Positions 6,197 to 7,869 of a stretch of DNA of 7,869 bases are shown here, in pieces. The stretch covers positions 1 to 7,869 of the forward strand of contig JBILNK010000191.1 in assembly GCA_044375105.1 (NCBI GenBank), in the 5' to 3' direction. Numbering within the stretch: position 1 is the stretch's first letter; each line of letters opens with the position of its first letter. The notes under the pieces were generated by a model. The model saw only the letters and a program-made list of their open reading frames with translations. It was not told the DNA's origin and ran no database searches. This stretch comes from JBIKLM01 sp044375105 (lineage in GTDB: Bacteria > Planctomycetota > UBA1135 > GCA-002686595). A program made the position numbers and the translations under genes.

Positions 6197-6961
6197 TCAG
6201 GGGCCCGGGGCCAGCTCGAGTTCCAGCCGGTCCGGGAAGCTCACGGAATAGCCCCAATCGAAGCGCGCCGTCGAGCCCGGCTCGACCCGCAGCGGGAACA
6301 CCAGCAGGCCGCGCTCCTCGCGCTGTTTCTTGAAGCGCTCCTCGCCCGAGGGCGCCAGCTCGCCGCGCAGCAGCTCGACCGCGACGCGCGAGTCGTTGCT
6401 GATCGGCAGGGCCTCCTCGACGAACACCTTCACCGGTCGCCCCGGCCCCGCCGTCAGCCCGATGCGCCAGCGCTGGTCGAGGCGCCGGCGCGAGCCGAAC
6501 AGCCCCGGAGCTTGGCTCTTGTCGACCAGCGGGATGCGCGCGATCGACAAGCGCGGATCGAGCCCCAGGGGCAGCTCCAGCTCCTCGCCCGCGAAGCGCC
6601 GCGGCAGATCGGCCTTGCCCACGTAATCGCCCTCCAGATAGACGCTCGCCAGGCCGGGTAGCAGCGTCCGTTGGCCCTCGTAACGCAGCCGTCCGATGCG
6701 CCAGACCCCCGCCCCTTTCGTCGGCAGGGCGCAGTGCTCGATCGCGATCGGCAGGCGCAAGCGCCCGATTTCCACGGTTCGACTGGCGCCGCTCGGCAGG
6801 GCGCTGGGCCCAGGTACCGACCAGATCTCGAGGGCCCGCTCTGGCTCCGTGGGCGGCGGGGCCTCGGACGCCAGGGCCAGGCCGTCGCTATAGCCGTGGG
6901 GATCCCGGTTGGGCTCGATCACCCGCGCCGTCCAGCGCGGCAGGGACGGCCGCGCCGCGAT
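6197..6961 (-). CDS. DUF4139 (mucoidy-inhibitor-A-like) protein, C-terminal part, out of frame with its N-terminal part
   Basis: These 254 codons complete the gene that begins at 7775 but lie in another frame, reached by skipping one base. They carry the second half of the DUF4139 beta-rich domain: PSLPRWTARVIEP just after the junction, LLPGLASVYLEGDYVGKADL (the usual turn motif), VKVFVEEALPISNDSRVAVEL, and the closing LRVEPGSTARFDWGYSVSFP before the stop at 6199-6197. The sequence is well kept, with no further stop or frame change, so the shift is either recent or an assembly error. If expressed alone, a GTG at 6922-6920 is the first plausible start, but an isolated half-domain would be unlikely to fold. 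The junction at 6961 is my estimate; anything from about 6973 to 6943 fits. The family is found in bacteria and eukaryotes and its biochemical activity is not established. Confidence 0.82.
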   Translation of the reverse strand: MAARPSLPRWTARVIEPNRDPHGYSDGLALASEAPPPTEPERALEIWSVPGPSALPSGASRTVEIGRLRLPIAIEHCALPTKGAGVWRIGRLRYEGQRTLLPGLASVYLEGDYVGKADLPRRFAGEELELPLGLDPRLSIARIPLVDKSQAPGLFGSRRRLDQRWRIGLTAGPGRPVKVFVEEALPISNDSRVAVELLRGELAPSGEERFKKQREERGLLVFPLRVEPGSTARFDWGYSVSFPDRLELELAPGP

Positions 6962-7775
6962 CGGGCCGCGCGGTGGAGAGCTCCAAGGCCACCTCGCTCC
7001 AATCTTCGCCGGTGCGCTGCTCGATCTCGGCCCGGAAGGCGATCTCGAGGCTCGGCTCGGCCTCGAACCCGCTGACCCGCAGGTCGTACAGCGGCGTCCA
7101 GCGGCAGTCCGAGACCAGGTACTCGAGCTCGCAGGCAGCCGCCTCCGGGCCCGCCAGTTGGACATCCAACACGAGTTCGCGCATGGGAGCGCGCGGCTTT
7201 GCCAGGAGATCTTCGAGCTCCGAGACGCGCTCGCGGATCGGCTTGGATTCGGCCCGCGAGGCCTCGATCTCCTGGTCATAGCCGAGCAGCTTGTCCCCGG
7301 CGCAGGCGAGCAGCTGGTCGACAGCGGAGGGATCGGGGCCCGGGGACTGCCCGAGCCCCTCGAGGCGCTTCAACACGCCGTCGCGCAGGATCCGGATGCG
7401 CTGCTCACGGGCCTCGTAGGCGTCTTGCTGGAGGCCGAGCCGCTGCAGCTCGTCCTCCAGCGGGCCCAGGCCCTTGCGATCCGGCTTGGGCCCGCTGAGC
7501 CGCAGGCCGGCGACCTGGCCGCCCGCGAGGCGCAGCACCAGATCGCGCTCCAGGAGCGAGGCCGGCAGCGGGCCGATGACGTACCGACCGGAGACCTCGA
7601 TCCGGGCGCGGCGGCGCACCAGGGCTCCGGAGTTCGACAGGCTGACGCGCTCGATGGGCGCGAGCAGCGACGGCGGCGCAGGGCTCTGGTCCAACTCCAC
7701 CGCTGGCGTCTGGACGGCCGGGGCAAGGGCCGGAAGGCCGATCAACAGCGATCCCAGGGCGAAAAGGGTCAACAT
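6888..7775 (-). CDS. DUF4140/DUF4139 (mucoidy-inhibitor-A-like) exported protein, N-terminal part; ends early by frameshift
   Basis: As read, this is 295 residues, but only the first 271 or so look genuine; the tail after STARP is out-of-frame sequence. Residues 1-20 form a signal peptide (MLTLFALGSLLIGLPALAPA), so the product is probably periplasmic or outer-surface. Residues about 41-95 are the DUF4140 strand-rich domain (IERVSLSNSGALVRRRARI, then IGPLPASLLERDLVLRL). Residues about 100-195 are charged, heptad-like and probably a coiled coil (EDELQRLGLQQDAYEAREQR; IRERVSELEDLLAK). DUF4139 begins near 200 with YLVSDCRWTPLYDLRV (219-234) and EQRTGEDWSEVALELSTARP (252-271). Joined to the downstream frame, the protein would be about 525 residues, within the usual 500-560 of the family. 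No Shine-Dalgarno sequence lies before the ATG at 7775. It is the first gene of the leftward series visible here. Confidence 0.87.
   Translation of the reverse strand: MLTLFALGSLLIGLPALAPAVQTPAVELDQSPAPPSLLAPIERVSLSNSGALVRRRARIEVSGRYVIGPLPASLLERDLVLRLAGGQVAGLRLSGPKPDRKGLGPLEDELQRLGLQQDAYEAREQRIRILRDGVLKRLEGLGQSPGPDPSAVDQLLACAGDKLLGYDQEIEASRAESKPIRERVSELEDLLAKPRAPMRELVLDVQLAGPEAAACELEYLVSDCRWTPLYDLRVSGFEAEPSLEIAFRAEIEQRTGEDWSEVALELSTARPDRGAAVPAALDGAGDRAQPGSPRL
6943..6973 (-). other. Inferred +1 frameshift junction in the DUF4139 gene
   Basis: The upstream frame reads ELSTARP with codons ending at CCC (6965-6963). The downstream frame reads IAARPSLPRWTARV starting at ATC (6961-6959). Skipping G6962, or any one base down to about 6946, joins the two conserved halves of one domain. 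The stretch is almost pure G and C on both strands, which is where sequencing and assembly errors are common. CCC followed by G could in principle let tRNA-Pro slip forward, but no stop codon or stalling signal sits next to it. Confidence 0.75.
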
Positions 7776-7869
7776 GGGGCGAGCGGCGTGAACGGCGGTC
7801 GCGGCCCCGGACGCGCCGGCGCCGCCCTGGGGACCACGGTCGGGCGGACGGGGGCACCCCGCCGCCGGC

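Noticed and set aside
6739..6750. 12-bp palindrome CGATCGCGATCG, with a 10-bp version at 2850-2859
   Set aside because: Both lie in well-conserved coding sequence and come from ATC-GCG-ATC codons. Two occurrences are too few to call a repeated site.
7776..7869. Possible promoter or upstream gene end at the right edge
   Set aside because: Only 94 GC-rich bases remain. They show no promoter boxes, ribosome-binding site or recognisable coding pattern.

Overview
This is a very GC-rich window (clearly above 65% by eye, with G or C at nearly every third codon position). It carries six genes, all transcribed leftward on the minus strand. They suggest a Gram-negative bacterium with an outer membrane. 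One gene makes an LPS-type heptose precursor (HldD), and three consecutive genes encode proteins that look exported. The HEAT-repeat plus von Willebrand factor A protein and the lack of Shine-Dalgarno sequences before most starts would suit a high-GC planctomycete or a similar lineage. That placement is inference only; HldD itself resembles the type I associate with Alphaproteobacteria.

In transcription order (right to left) the layout is as follows. (1) 7775-6197: a DUF4140/DUF4139 (mucoidy-inhibitor-A-like) exported protein, split into two frames by a +1 shift near 6961. (2) 5979-4477: an exported 5'-nucleotidase/metallophosphatase of the UshA type with all recognisable catalytic motifs. 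(3) 4406-2643: an exported HEAT-repeat protein with a C-terminal VWA domain and intact MIDAS residues. (4) 2634-1843: NAD(P)HX epimerase NnrE, only 8 bases after the VWA gene and almost certainly co-transcribed with it. (5) 1636-650: HldD, ADP-L-glycero-D-manno-heptose 6-epimerase. (6) 275 to beyond the left edge: the N-terminal 91 codons of an enoyl-CoA hydratase/isomerase.

The spacers are 217, 70, 8, 206 and 374 bases. Only the 8-base junction argues strongly for one transcript. The 206-base spacer before hldD holds a nested inverted repeat with two alternative left arms. The 374-base spacer after hldD is non-coding by appearance and holds several short GC-rich repeats and a 13-bp inverted repeat. 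No tRNA, rRNA, CRISPR array, transposase or attachment site was seen.

The genes do not form an obvious single pathway. The first three act outside the cytoplasm (envelope, nucleotide scavenging, possibly adhesion or surveillance), NnrE is metabolite repair, HldD is envelope sugar synthesis and the last is acyl-CoA metabolism. I see no convincing undescribed system. The items most worth checking are the DUF4139 frameshift, the VWA-nnrE coupling and the structured hldD leader.
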